Shown here in pieces: positions 24,040-32,657 of a stretch of 32,705 nucleotides of DNA. Positions within the stretch are counted from its first letter, which is position 1, and every line of letters starts with the position of its first letter. The DNA is from HGM04593 sp964423665. Lineage in GTDB: Bacteria > Bacteroidota > Bacteroidia > Bacteroidales > Bacteroidaceae. Location: assembly GCA_964423665.1 (NCBI GenBank), contig CAYRFX010000021.1:1-32705 (forward strand), read 5' to 3'. The notes beneath the pieces were generated by a model. The model ran no database searches. It was not told the DNA's origin and worked only from the letters and a program-made list of their open reading frames with translations. The position numbers and the translations under genes are program-made.

Positions 24040-25137
24040 CTAACGCAACTCCTCGGCAAAAAGAGCATCGAGCTCGGCAGGAGAAAGGTTGCGGGCAATT
24101 ATTGTTCCTTTATTATTAATAAGGATATTTGAAGGGATTGCATCAATGCCATAGGCAGTGGCAACCTCGCTGCTGCCTCCCGCCGGATTACACAACTGAG
24201 CAAAAGAGAGCCCCAATGCCGAAACAGCCTTGCGACAATCCTCAATATCAGAGTCGAGAGAGAGCCCCACCACAGAAAGCCCGCGTTGCTTGTATTTCGC
24301 ATGCAATTTTTCTATTTCGGGTATTTCGGCACGGCAGGGAGCACACCAGCTTGCCCAGAACTGCAACAAAGTATATCTGCCCTTTGTCACAATATTGGAA
24401 AAAAGTACCTTTTTACCGTTCAAATCGGATAACTCAAAATTCTGATAATCCCTGCCCACGGCTGTTGTCGCCTTGCGTTGCTCGGCTGCCACGAGATGCC
24501 GTGCATGAGAATCTATAACATCGTAACGCGAAGAGCGCAAGTAAAGAGGCAGGCGCGACAGGATATCGGCAAGGCGCGCCGCTTCTAACCGTTGATAAAC
24601 CTGAGAAAGAATATAAAAGCCAAGCCCGTTATCTATATTATTCTCTATTGCCAAAAGTGAATACTCTACAAGGTTCTGCTGTGCTGTTTCACGCGCATCA
24701 ACAAGACTATCGAGCATCTCCTTACCAATAGACATGTTTTTTACAAATGCAGGAGATGTAGCGCGCTCCAAACCACTCAAATGATTATTCGCATCAACAA
24801 AACGCTGCAAGATTTCATTGCCATCGGTACCGCCACGCACCACCTCACCATCTATATTCACCTTTATAAGACCCGGTTCAAGCACCACGGGACCACCCAC
24901 GGCGCTACTCTCGACCAGCAGCATGCGCACACTTCTTTCATACATGCCACCCGAAAAATCGAAACTGCCACCACTCACAACCGCCGAATCCACCACGGTC
25001 ATATTTTCATCGGGATTAATCATATATACAATGGTTCCGTCGGTTGCAGCCGGGAAAGAACCGCTCATCTTATAGCTATCGGTGCTGCACGACACGGCAA
25101 AAAACACGATAAAAAGGAAGAAAATTGTCTTTTTCAT
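24040..25137 (-). CDS. TlpA-like thioredoxin-fold lipoprotein with DUF4369-type N-terminus
   Basis: A 365-residue envelope protein for thiol-disulfide exchange. The signal ends FFAVSC (Cys17). The next residues, STDSYK, lack the acidic cluster of surface lipoproteins, so a periplasmic location is more likely. Residues about 20-110 (GSFPAATDGTIVYMIN, SGGSFDFSGGMYERS) match the DUF4369 beta domain that often precedes such thioredoxins. The thioredoxin domain (about 228-365) has the active site WCAPC at 264-268 and the cis-proline P335 in DAIPSN. It lies 7 bp after engB and is probably co-transcribed with it. Partner proteins are unknown; cytochrome maturation or oxidative-stress roles are known for relatives. 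Confidence 0.93.
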   Translation of the reverse strand: MKKTIFFLFIVFFAVSCSTDSYKMSGSFPAATDGTIVYMINPDENMTVVDSAVVSGGSFDFSGGMYERSVRMLLVESSAVGGPVVLEPGLIKVNIDGEVVRGGTDGNEILQRFVDANNHLSGLERATSPAFVKNMSIGKEMLDSLVDARETAQQNLVEYSLLAIENNIDNGLGFYILSQVYQRLEAARLADILSRLPLYLRSSRYDVIDSHARHLVAAEQRKATTAVGRDYQNFELSDLNGKKVLFSNIVTKGRYTLLQFWASWCAPCRAEIPEIEKLHAKYKQRGLSVVGLSLDSDIEDCRKAVSALGLSFAQLCNPAGGSSEVATAYGIDAIPSNILINNKGTIIARNLSPAELDALFAEELR

Positions 25138-25144
25138 ACATTTC

Positions 25145-25753
25145 TTATTTTAATGACGCGTTTATATCCTCGATATATGCCAAGAGTTCATCACGCCCAA
25201 GCGCGCTTTCCGATGAAGTGATAAACAACGGGGGCAACTCTTCCCACTCCTGCAACAGGCGTTGTTTGTAGGTCTCCACATTGCTTGCAAGAGCAGTCTT
25301 TGTAACTTTGTCGGCTTTTGTAAATACAATGGAGAAAGGCACACCATTCTCGCCAAGCCACTCAAAGAACTCCAAATCTATCTTTTGCGGAGCATGCCTG
25401 CAATCGACAAGCACAAAAAGATTGGTCATCTGCTCGCGGCAGAGCACATACGATGATATTATATGCTCAAGCTGCTCATTCTGCTTTTTGCTGCGCTTGG
25501 CATACCCGTATCCCGGCAAATCAACCAAATACCACTCGTCGTTCACAATAAAGTGATTGATAAGCAATGTTTTACCCGGCATTGCAGAGGTCATTGCGAG
25601 TTTATTGTGGCGTGTGAGCATATTTATAAGGCTCGATTTTCCCACATTTGAACGCCCTATGAAGGCATACTCGGGCTTATTGTCCTGAGGGCATTTCTTT
25701 ACATCGCTGTTGCTGATAACGAAACGGGCACTTTTTATTACAGGCTTCTTCAT
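25145..25753 (-). CDS. engB: Ribosome-assembly GTPase EngB/YsxC (YihA)
   Basis: A GTPase needed for maturation of the large ribosomal subunit. I chose the ATG at 25753 (202 residues, MKKPVIKSARFVISNSDV...). The longer reading from 25798 adds 15 residues that overlap the probable promoter. The G motifs are clear: G1 GRSNVGKSS at 33-41, the threonine of G2 near 62 in PGKTLLINHF, G3 DLPGYG at 78-83, G4 TKAD at 144-147, and G5 around ITSSES. Family length is about 200. It heads a two-gene operon with the TlpA-like gene. Confidence 0.97.
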   Translation of the reverse strand: MKKPVIKSARFVISNSDVKKCPQDNKPEYAFIGRSNVGKSSLINMLTRHNKLAMTSAMPGKTLLINHFIVNDEWYLVDLPGYGYAKRSKKQNEQLEHIISSYVLCREQMTNLFVLVDCRHAPQKIDLEFFEWLGENGVPFSIVFTKADKVTKTALASNVETYKQRLLQEWEELPPLFITSSESALGRDELLAYIEDINASLK

Positions 25754-25769
25754 CGTACTATATTTTGTG

Positions 25770-25799
25770 CGAAGATAACTAAAATTCGGAAACGACAAA
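25770..25799 (-). promoter_or_regulatory. engB promoter
   Basis: On the minus strand TATCTTCG (25770-25777) is a -7 box of the TAnnTTYG type. TTTG (25796-25799) lies 18 bp upstream as the -33 box. The predicted transcript start near 25763 lies just before the ATG at 25753, which supports the shorter start for engB. Confidence 0.65.
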
Positions 25800-25812
25800 A
25801 ATCATATAAACA

Positions 25813-25854
25813 TAAACAACCGCACACAACGCCGGCGTTGTGTGCGGTTGTTTA
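25813..25854. terminator. Perfect palindromic terminator after the TonB-dependent receptor
   Basis: A perfect 42-nt palindrome without an unpaired loop in the sequence; the core is CCGCACACAACGCC and its complement. It lies 14 bp after the receptor stop and upstream of the engB promoter. The minus-strand side ends GGTTGTTTA followed by a moderately T-rich stretch. Confidence 0.85.
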
Positions 25855-25867
25855 ACATTATATTACT

Positions 25868-28172
25868 TTAATGTGTAATTTTAATACCTACGAAATAGGT
25901 GCGTGGCTGAGTGGGACCATAGAAGTATCCCGAATCGCGAAACTCACCCTTGTCAAGGTCTTTCTGAAAACTGTTAAACACATTCTGCACACCGGCATTC
26001 AGCTGAAGATTAATGTGGTCGCGCAAAACAAATGTATAAGCAGTCTTGAAGTTAAAGTCAAAGAAAGAGGGAGACTCCTCCATGCGGTCGGCAGCAATAT
26101 AACCAGCATAGTGCGGCACACACATATCGCCGGTGTAGGTTCCCGAGAGGGAGAGCTCAAAATTCTTCAACGGAGAAGATGTTATTGTGAAATAACCATA
26201 ATAATCGGGGGTACGCATCATGCGCTCGGTGGTAAGCGGAGTGCCATCTACCTCGGTCCAAGCCTCGGGACTCTTATAACGGCTGTGCGGTAAAGCCCAT
26301 CTGCAACGAAAACTCCTTGCCATGAGCAATCTTTGCATCAATATTTGCACCATAAACACGAGCCCCGCTGCCGTTGCGACGTTCCTGAACAGGGTTATTA
26401 TCGGCATCTACCCCTATCTCTTCGAGCACAAAAACATCATCGAGACCGGTGTAGAAACCCTCCAAGAGAATATTTGCCTGCCAATGACCGAAACGAGTGC
26501 TCCAATCTACTGAGCCGCTGAAGCTGTTTGAACGCTCCTCCTTGAGACCCTCGGCAAGAACAATCTGCACACCCTCACCACCAACGGCAGTAACGTGCAA
26601 ATCCTCGTCATAAGCCTGTGGCGCACGGAAACCCGTGGAGTATGTCAGACGAGCCTGAAAAGAATCGCTCGGCTTGTACATCAAATTCACTCGAGGGCTG
26701 AAAATGGGGTTATCAATGAGGTTATGCTTATCCATGCGCATACCTACAAGGAGAGAAAAATCGTCCATGTCCCACTCGTTCTGCAAGAATGCGCTGGCAA
26801 TGCGCACTTCTTGTTTCATATCACGATTATAGCCAGTCATAATATCGTGCAGGCTGTTCTGCTGATACTCCACACCGGCAGTGAGCAACGCGGGAGCAAT
26901 GGGAAAATTCTTCATGCGGTTGGTGATGGTGGCACCCACAACCCAAGTGAGGTCATCGGTCTTGCCATACGCATTGGGGTCGCGCTGCGCACCATAATAA
27001 CTGTTGCGGTCGATGTGCTGGATAGATGAAAAGAGAGAGAGTTTATTGTTATATTCGTTCCAGCCAAGGTCGTATGTGATACCTCCGCTGTTGATAATAT
27101 GCTCGGTCTGCTCGGTAATATCACTCTCATGCGGTTGCAAGTCGAATTTATTTCCTCCACGACGTTTCTCGTTGGTTGTGTGATACTCTACGCTGAAACG
27201 GCTCGTATGGGTAGGGCGGTAGTATGCGCGCAAACCGAATGTATTAATGTTTATCTGCCCAAGCTCGGAGAAGCCATCGCCATCGTGGTCATAATCATTA
27301 CGGTTGCGGTAACTCTCATAAATCGCAATGCCGTAACTGTTATCTTTTGACACCAATGAAGCGTTGGCACCCATATATTGCTCCCAACTCTCACCACCCA
27401 GCAAAGAGAGGTTGCCTGTCAAAGAGAATGAGTTGCTCACAGGGTCCTTGGTGATAATATTGATGGTTCCACCCACGGCATTGGCACCAAAAAGAGCCGA
27501 ACCGCCACCGCGCACAACCTCCACGCGGTCAATCATATTCACAGGAATCTGCTCAAGACCATAAACCCCACTCAGCGCGCTAACCACGGGGCGGCTGTTT
27601 ATAAGAACTTGTGAATAAGGACCTTCGAGACCATTGATGCGCACCTGTGGAAAGCCACAATTCTGGCAGTTATTCTCTACACGCAAGCCGGTTATATAAT
27701 TGAGGCTCTTTGCAAGGTCCACCGAATTAACCGTCTCAAAAAGTTTGAGATTGGCAACAGATACAACAACCGGAGCATCTTTGCGGCTAATCTCGTTTCG
27801 GTTGGCAGAGACAACAACCTCGTCAATCAGTTGCGCCTCCTCCCTCAGCTTAAAGTGTACTATTGTTGCAAAATCATTGCTCACAACAACCTCTTTGGTC
27901 ATAACCTCATAACCCATAGCTGTAACGCGCAAAGTATATTTGCCGGCAGGCAACGATGATATTTCGAACTGACCATCTTCATTGCCCACAACAACCTTGC
28001 CGGTCTCCACAACAAAAATCTTGGCAAACGGGATATTACCCTCGTTCGCAGCATCTATAACATGCCCGGCAATGGTATTTCCATCGCGTATTCCGGCATT
28101 GCCGGTTGCGCAAACTGCCGGAACAGCCCATAACAACATCAAAAACAAATAAATATAATTCTTTATATACAT
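25868..28172 (-). pseudogene. TonB-dependent outer-membrane receptor, frameshifted near the C-terminus
   Basis: A receptor of about 768 residues split over two frames. The first frame (28172 to 26274) holds 632 residues: signal peptide ending AVCA, a carboxypeptidase-regulatory-like domain (GHVIDAANEGNIPFAKIFVV), a plug (LIDEVVVSANRNEISRKDAP, VRINGLEGPYSQVLINSRPV, VEVVRGGGSALFGANAVGGT) and most of the barrel. It stops at TAA (26274-26276), just after GFTAQPL. The matching continuation, RYKSPEAWTEVDGTPLTTER through to VGIKITH, is in another frame ending at 25868. The slip lies at about 26282, with one extra base or two missing after the CAG codon. The last barrel strands and the terminal aromatic region are lost from the first frame. 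The ligand is unknown (siderophore, cobalamin or metal types are possible). It could be a real inactivation or a base-call error. Confidence 0.88.
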
Positions 28173-28204
28173 ATAATTATCTATACACTAATATTTAAGG
28201 AGTG

Positions 28205-28236
28205 CAAAATTAGCATGCAGGAGAAAAACGGGCAAT
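28205..28236 (-). promoter_or_regulatory. Promoter of the TonB-dependent receptor gene
   Basis: On the minus strand TAATTTTG (28205-28212) matches TAnnTTTG, and ATTG (28233-28236) lies 20 bp upstream as a -33 box. The predicted leader before the ATG at 28172 is about 25 nt. No metal-regulator operator was recognised. Confidence 0.55.
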
Positions 28237-28322
28237 CACTATTTTTTGTTATTTTTCACAAAAAAAAAGACCTATCATTTAACTAAAAATATTAAAACAC
28301 GCTCGCACGCAGGGGGATAAGA

Positions 28323-28353
28323 TTGCTCTTTTCATAAAAAACAACTATTTTCG
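28323..28353 (+). promoter_or_regulatory. Promoter of the secreted hydrolase gene
   Basis: TTGC at 28323-28326 and TATTTTCG at 28346-28353 are separated by 19 bp. The -7 box has the same TTCG variant as the DUF3127, recR and engB promoters. The ATG follows 19 bp later. Confidence 0.6.
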
Positions 28354-28372
28354 CACCAAAACCTTAATCATC

Positions 28373-29716
28373 ATGAAAAAGACTTTTATTACAGCCCTTC
28401 TCATCGCAAGCACTATCTTCGGCACGCATGCACAGATAAACAACCGAGAGCGCGAGCAGATAACTCAATTCTTTATCTCCGTTCTCACCTGCGACAGCAC
28501 AGCCTGTAACCTTAATAAAAACATAAAAGCCAACAAAATAAGCAAAATGCGCACAGCCGTGTGGGAGTGCTGGCGCAACGCTGTGGAGGCAACACAAGAG
28601 GAGAAACTGCCCGCAGCCGTGGAGAGTGGCATAAAAGACACGCTTTATTGGGCAATGCAATCGCACCCCGAACAGAATGTCAAAATGCCATTTCACTATG
28701 TGAAGAAAGGGGAAAAACCCGAAAACGGCTACCCGCTGTTCCTTTATATGCACGGGTCGGGCCCAAAGAGACAGGAGTGGGCCACCGGCTACGACTTATG
28801 CACAACCTTCAACGACGCCCCTTCGCTCTATTTTATTCCTCAGATACCGAGTGAGAAACACTATCGCTGGGCTATCCCCACCCAACAGCTGGCGTGGGAA
28901 AAACTGCTGCGTCTCGCCTTTTTATCGGAAGATATTGATGCAAACAAGATATTCTTCTTTGGAATATCCGAGGGCGGATACGGCAGCCAACGACTCGCAT
29001 CTTTCTACGCCGACTATCTTGCAGGAGCAGGTCCCATGGCAGGTGGCGAACCCTTGCAGAATGCCCCTGCCGAGAACCTTGCAAACATAGCCTTTTCGCT
29101 ACGCACAGGAGAAAAGGATTTTGGATTCGGGCGCAATTACATGACACACATTGCGGCAAAGACGCTCGACAGCCTGCGCACAGCACACCCCGGGCTATAC
29201 AATCACAAAATAGAACTTATTCCCAATATGGGGCACGGAATAAATTACGAGGCAACCACACCGTGGCTCGTGCAGTTTGAGCGCATAGCACATCCCGAAT
29301 ATTTCTACTGGGAAGATTATGAGATGTATGGCAGGCACCGCAAAGGGTTCTATAACCTGCGCGTGAACGAGCCTGCGACAGACAACGAACAACAGCGCAC
29401 CTGCTACGAGGTGAGTCGCAAGGACAACACGATAAACATTACCGTGAGAAACGTAATCTACACCACCATACAAAGCCTGCAAAATATTCCAATGGTGTTT
29501 GAAAAAAGCTACACCCCTGCGACGAAAGGCAATATAACCATATATCTGAACGAGGAACATATTGACCTCTCAAAACCCGTTACAATAATCGTAAACGGGC
29601 GCACAGCATTCAACGGCAAGGTGAAACCATGCACAAAGGCAATGATTGAGAGCTGCGCACTCTTTTTTGACCCCGAAAGAGTGTTCCCCGCAGCCGTAAA
29701 CGTTGATATAAGATAG
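28373..29716 (+). CDS. Secreted alpha/beta-hydrolase-fold protein
   Basis: A 447-residue exported protein with a signal peptide MKKTFITALLIASTIFGTHA cleaved before Q21. The central part (about 105-300) has alpha/beta-hydrolase marks: an oxyanion-type loop LFLYMHGSG (122-130), a nucleophile elbow GISEGG with S199, and a likely catalytic His288 in PNMGHGINYE. The acid residue is unclear; E247 or D249 in TGEKDFG are candidates. The last 120 residues look like a separate beta-sandwich. This resembles esterases or prolyl-oligopeptidase-like hydrolases, but the substrate cannot be read from the sequence. The N-terminal 100 residues are helical and unassigned. It is transcribed alone on the plus strand, divergent from the receptor gene. 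Confidence 0.72.
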   Translation: MKKTFITALLIASTIFGTHAQINNREREQITQFFISVLTCDSTACNLNKNIKANKISKMRTAVWECWRNAVEATQEEKLPAAVESGIKDTLYWAMQSHPEQNVKMPFHYVKKGEKPENGYPLFLYMHGSGPKRQEWATGYDLCTTFNDAPSLYFIPQIPSEKHYRWAIPTQQLAWEKLLRLAFLSEDIDANKIFFFGISEGGYGSQRLASFYADYLAGAGPMAGGEPLQNAPAENLANIAFSLRTGEKDFGFGRNYMTHIAAKTLDSLRTAHPGLYNHKIELIPNMGHGINYEATTPWLVQFERIAHPEYFYWEDYEMYGRHRKGFYNLRVNEPATDNEQQRTCYEVSRKDNTINITVRNVIYTTIQSLQNIPMVFEKSYTPATKGNITIYLNEEHIDLSKPVTIIVNGRTAFNGKVKPCTKAMIESCALFFDPERVFPAAVNVDIR

Positions 29717-29746
29717 GAGGCAGAGGGTAAATTCACAAAAAATCAC

Positions 29747-29754
29747 TATCTTCG
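29747..29754 (+). promoter_or_regulatory. -7 box upstream of recR
   Basis: TATCTTCG, followed by C, is the same -7 variant as at engB. It lies 31 bp before the recR ATG. The -33 position has no TTTG-like match, so this is a weaker call. Confidence 0.5.
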
Positions 29755-29785
29755 CAATTGAAAACGAGAGCAAAAAGAGAGATAT

Positions 29786-30406
29786 ATGAACCAAGAATAC
29801 CCATCGGCACTGCTGGAAAGAGCGGTGAATGAGTTCAGCAAGCTTCCCGGCATAGGGCGCAAGACTGCCACACGCTTGGTGCTGCACATGTTACGTCGCA
29901 AAGAAGAGGAGGTTGCCGCCTTCTCCAATGCAATATTGCGCCTGAAACAAGAGGCAAAATATTGCACCGAGTGCCATAGTATATCCGACACCGATATTTG
30001 CCCCATTTGTGCCAACCCCCTGCGCGACCACAACACAATATGCGTTGTGGAGAATATTCAAGATGTGATGGCTGTGGAAAATACAATGCAATATCGCGGA
30101 GTGTATCATGTGCTGGGGGGCATCATATCGCCCATGGACGGTGTTTCACCCGCCGACCTTCAGATAGAGAGCCTCATCGAGAGAGTGGCACGCGGCGATG
30201 TCAAGGAAATTATCCTTGCACTGAGCTCCACAATGGAGGGCGACACCACAAACTTCTACATATACCGCAAACTCATGCAATATGATGTAAAATTATCGGT
30301 GATTGCGCGCGGCATATCCGTGGGAGACGAGCTCGAATATGCCGATGAGGTAACACTCGGACGCTCTATTGTAAACAGAACCCCATTCACGGGAAAAACA
30401 ATATAA
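29786..30406 (+). CDS. recR: Recombination protein RecR
   Basis: RecR works with RecF and RecO to load RecA on gapped DNA. Length (206) and layout fit the family. The helix-hairpin-helix segment SKLPGIGRKTATRLVLHML covers 18-36. The zinc finger has cysteines 60, 63, 72 and 75 (YCTECHSISDTDICPIC). The Toprim domain starts ICVVENIQDVMAVENT with E89 and includes YHVLGG. The C-terminal SVGDELEYADEVTLGRSIV is the conserved Walker-B-like end. It starts the operon recR, membrane protein, glycosyltransferase, acetyltransferase. Confidence 0.98.
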   Translation: MNQEYPSALLERAVNEFSKLPGIGRKTATRLVLHMLRRKEEEVAAFSNAILRLKQEAKYCTECHSISDTDICPICANPLRDHNTICVVENIQDVMAVENTMQYRGVYHVLGGIISPMDGVSPADLQIESLIERVARGDVKEIILALSSTMEGDTTNFYIYRKLMQYDVKLSVIARGISVGDELEYADEVTLGRSIVNRTPFTGKTI

Positions 30407-30411
30407 GAACT

Positions 30412-30858
30412 ATGCAGAAAGAAAATATCATAAAAAATGTGCGTACAGTCTTTTGGGTATATGCAACATTGGCAACCCTGCTGGCAGTGCTGTTCGAAAC
30501 GGGAATTATAGCAAAAGATATACCCGGCATAACCCCCACGGCACGCTACATTGCCGAGGTTGCAGGCGTGATGCTGACAATAATCCTCATACCGCTTGCA
30601 ATCAAGGGATTCTCCATGCAAATGACACGCGCCGCAAAAGAAAAAAACGCCCATTTAATCGAATATTATCGGAACAAGAGCAATGCACGCACAAGCATCT
30701 TATTTGTGGTAATAATGGCAAACATTGCACTCTACTATGCAATAGACAACGAGAGCTCGCTCTATTGCGCACTGCTGGGCATTGCCGCGGCAATATACAG
30801 CTACCCCACAAAAACCACCTTTGAAAGTTACTGCAACAATCAAGAGCCCAAGGAATGA
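30412..30858 (+). CDS. Small membrane protein of unknown function
   Basis: A 148-residue protein with four likely membrane helices, at about residues 12-32, 44-66, 96-112 and 117-135. A basic loop (MTRAAKEKNAHLIEYYRNKS) between helices two and three is probably cytoplasmic. I do not recognise a named family. It lies 5 bp after recR and overlaps the glycosyltransferase start by the sequence ATGA, so it is translated with them. The association with a glycosyltransferase might suggest an envelope role, but this is only context. Confidence 0.85.
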   Translation: MQKENIIKNVRTVFWVYATLATLLAVLFETGIIAKDIPGITPTARYIAEVAGVMLTIILIPLAIKGFSMQMTRAAKEKNAHLIEYYRNKSNARTSILFVVIMANIALYYAIDNESSLYCALLGIAAAIYSYPTKTTFESYCNNQEPKE

Positions 30859-32060
30859 AGCTATCGGTAATCATAGTAAGCTATAATGTAAAGAACTATT
30901 TGGAACAGTGCCTGCTCTCCCTCTTCAAAGCCGGGAGAGAGGATATTCCCATGGAGATTTTTGTGGTGGACAACGCCAGCCAAGATGCATCTCCTGCATA
31001 CATAAGAGAGAAATTCCCCGCAGCACAATACCCCAACCTGCACATTATTGCAAACCCAAGGAATGTAGGATTCGGCAAAGCAAATAACCAAGCGGCAGCA
31101 AAAGCCACCGGAGAATATCTGTTATTCCTGAACCCCGACACAATAGTAACCGAAGAGACACTGCACGATGCAATAACATTTGCCGACGGGCACCCCGAAT
31201 TAGGCGGGTTAGGAACAATGATGCTGCACAGCGACGGAAAGTTTGCCAAAGAATCGCGCCGTGGGCTGCCCACACCATGGACAGCACTATGCAAAATGAG
31301 TGGGCTGTGTGCCATCTTCCCCAGGAGCAAGACATTTGGGAAATATTACATGCAATATTTAGACAAGGAGCAAGCATCGGAAATAGAGATAATATCCGGA
31401 GCCTTCTTCCTTGCACGCAAAAGCGCACTCGACAAAATCGGACTCTTTGACGAAGCATTCTTTATGTATGGCGAGGATATCGACCTCTCCTATCGCCTGC
31501 TGAAAGAGGGGTACAAGAACTTCTATATACCATCGCCCATACTGCATTACAAAGGAGAAAGCACGCAAAAAAGCACATTCAAATATGTGCACATCTTCTA
31601 CACGGCAATGCTCATCTTCTTCAAGAAACACTTCCGCCACTATGGATTCCTGCTCACACTGCCCATAAAAGCCGCAATACTGTTCAGAGCCATAATAGCC
31701 GTGGTGGCACAATATACAAACCGCGCAAAGAGCTTCATATTCCCACCAAAAGAGGCACAAAACTACAATTATGTATATGTGGGACACAACAGTGAAAAGA
31801 TAAAAGCCATTGCCAATGAGTGGTGCCTCGACATAACAATAATTGAGGGTGATGAAAAAAGCCGCCCCACACACACCCTGCCACCATTCAGCAAAAACAC
31901 CGCATATATAATATATGACACCGAGGACTTCAGCTATGCATACATCATGGAAACCTTCCGCAAAGATGGTGGCAAAGTGGGAGTGGGAACATTCTACCCC
32001 TGCAGCAACACCATAATAACCCATACCGATATATTTACACTCACGGCATACGAACAATGA
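30855..32060 (+). CDS. Family 2 glycosyltransferase (rhamnosyltransferase-like)
   Basis: A 401-residue GT-A fold transferase that adds a sugar from a nucleotide-sugar donor to an envelope glycan. The N-terminal part begins LSVIIVSYNVKNYLEQCL and has the donor-site VVDNAS at 38-43, NVGFGKANNQ at 70-79 and the DXD-like NPDT at 93-96. Then come SGAFFLARKSALDKIG (181-196) and the likely catalytic acids in MYGEDIDLSYRL (E207/D208), typical of WbbL-type enzymes. A hydrophobic segment around 240-290 may associate with the membrane. The last 120 residues (after about 295) form an additional domain that I cannot name. The start overlaps the preceding gene as ATGA and its stop overlaps the next gene in the same way. 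Confidence 0.93.
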   Translation: MKLSVIIVSYNVKNYLEQCLLSLFKAGREDIPMEIFVVDNASQDASPAYIREKFPAAQYPNLHIIANPRNVGFGKANNQAAAKATGEYLLFLNPDTIVTEETLHDAITFADGHPELGGLGTMMLHSDGKFAKESRRGLPTPWTALCKMSGLCAIFPRSKTFGKYYMQYLDKEQASEIEIISGAFFLARKSALDKIGLFDEAFFMYGEDIDLSYRLLKEGYKNFYIPSPILHYKGESTQKSTFKYVHIFYTAMLIFFKKHFRHYGFLLTLPIKAAILFRAIIAVVAQYTNRAKSFIFPPKEAQNYNYVYVGHNSEKIKAIANEWCLDITIIEGDEKSRPTHTLPPFSKNTAYIIYDTEDFSYAYIMETFRKDGGKVGVGTFYPCSNTIITHTDIFTLTAYEQ

Positions 32061-32575
32061 ATACCGCAAAAAAAATAACCCTGCGAGCACTTGAACCCGA
32101 GGACCTCGAACTGCTCTACACCATTGAGAACGACAGCAGCACATGGGATATATGCTCGGCAAGAGTAAATTACTCGCGATACACCCTGAAACAATACATT
32201 GCCCAGCAACCACAAGATATATCAACAGCAGGCGAAGTGCGCTTAGCAATAACCGACAGCAATAACCAAGAAACAATAGGACTCATAGACCTCACAAGCT
32301 ACTCGGCAATAAACCGCAGCGCAGAGATAGGAATCACCCTGCTAAGGGAGCACCGCGGCAAAGGCTACGGCAGAGCAGCCATAAAAGCCATAGAACAATA
32401 TGCCAAAGATGCGCTCAATATGAGAATGCTATACGCCCACACCCTCGCCGACAACACCTCCGTAGCAAAAAACATGTTCCTCCGCAGCAACTACATACCC
32501 GTGGCAGTGCTCCCCGAGTGGCATTTCTGCAACGGAAAATATGCCGATTTGACTGTTTTCAAAAAAAATCTGTAA
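32057..32575 (+). CDS. GNAT-family N-acetyltransferase
   Basis: A 172-residue acetyltransferase transferring an acetyl group from acetyl-CoA to an amine. The fold is recognised by ITLRALEPEDLELLYTIEND at the start, the strand ETIGLIDLTSY, and the acetyl-CoA-binding motif A, EIGITLLREHRGKGYGRAAI, in which R-G-K-G-Y-G is the pyrophosphate loop. HTLADNTSVAKNMFLRSNY follows. It resembles the RimJ/RimL/SpeG subgroup; the substrate is unknown. The ATG overlaps the glycosyltransferase stop (ATGA). No hairpin terminator follows clearly; only a tiny CTGT/ACAG pair. Confidence 0.92.
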   Translation: MNTAKKITLRALEPEDLELLYTIENDSSTWDICSARVNYSRYTLKQYIAQQPQDISTAGEVRLAITDSNNQETIGLIDLTSYSAINRSAEIGITLLREHRGKGYGRAAIKAIEQYAKDALNMRMLYAHTLADNTSVAKNMFLRSNYIPVAVLPEWHFCNGKYADLTVFKKNL

Positions 32576-32591
32576 AAAAACAGCCAAAATA

Positions 32592-32622
32592 TTTGCAGAT
32601 TAAAAAATAATACATACCTTTG
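32592..32622 (+). promoter_or_regulatory. Promoter of the tRNA-Asp gene
   Basis: TTTG at 32592-32595 and TACCTTTG at 32615-32622 are separated by 19 bp, an ideal Bacteroidota -33/-7 pair. Transcription would start about 25 bp before the tRNA. Confidence 0.85.
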
Positions 32623-32657
32623 CACTCGCTTTGAGACAAAAACAGAGCAAACATAAT

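Noticed and set aside
23849..24043. 64-codon plus-strand frame in the region upstream of susC
   Set aside because: AT-rich composition gives Asn/Lys/Ile-rich translation, and no promoter or family match is visible.
32540..32600. Terminator after the acetyltransferase gene
   Set aside because: Only a 4-bp CTGT/ACAG stem around an A-run is present, too weak to call.
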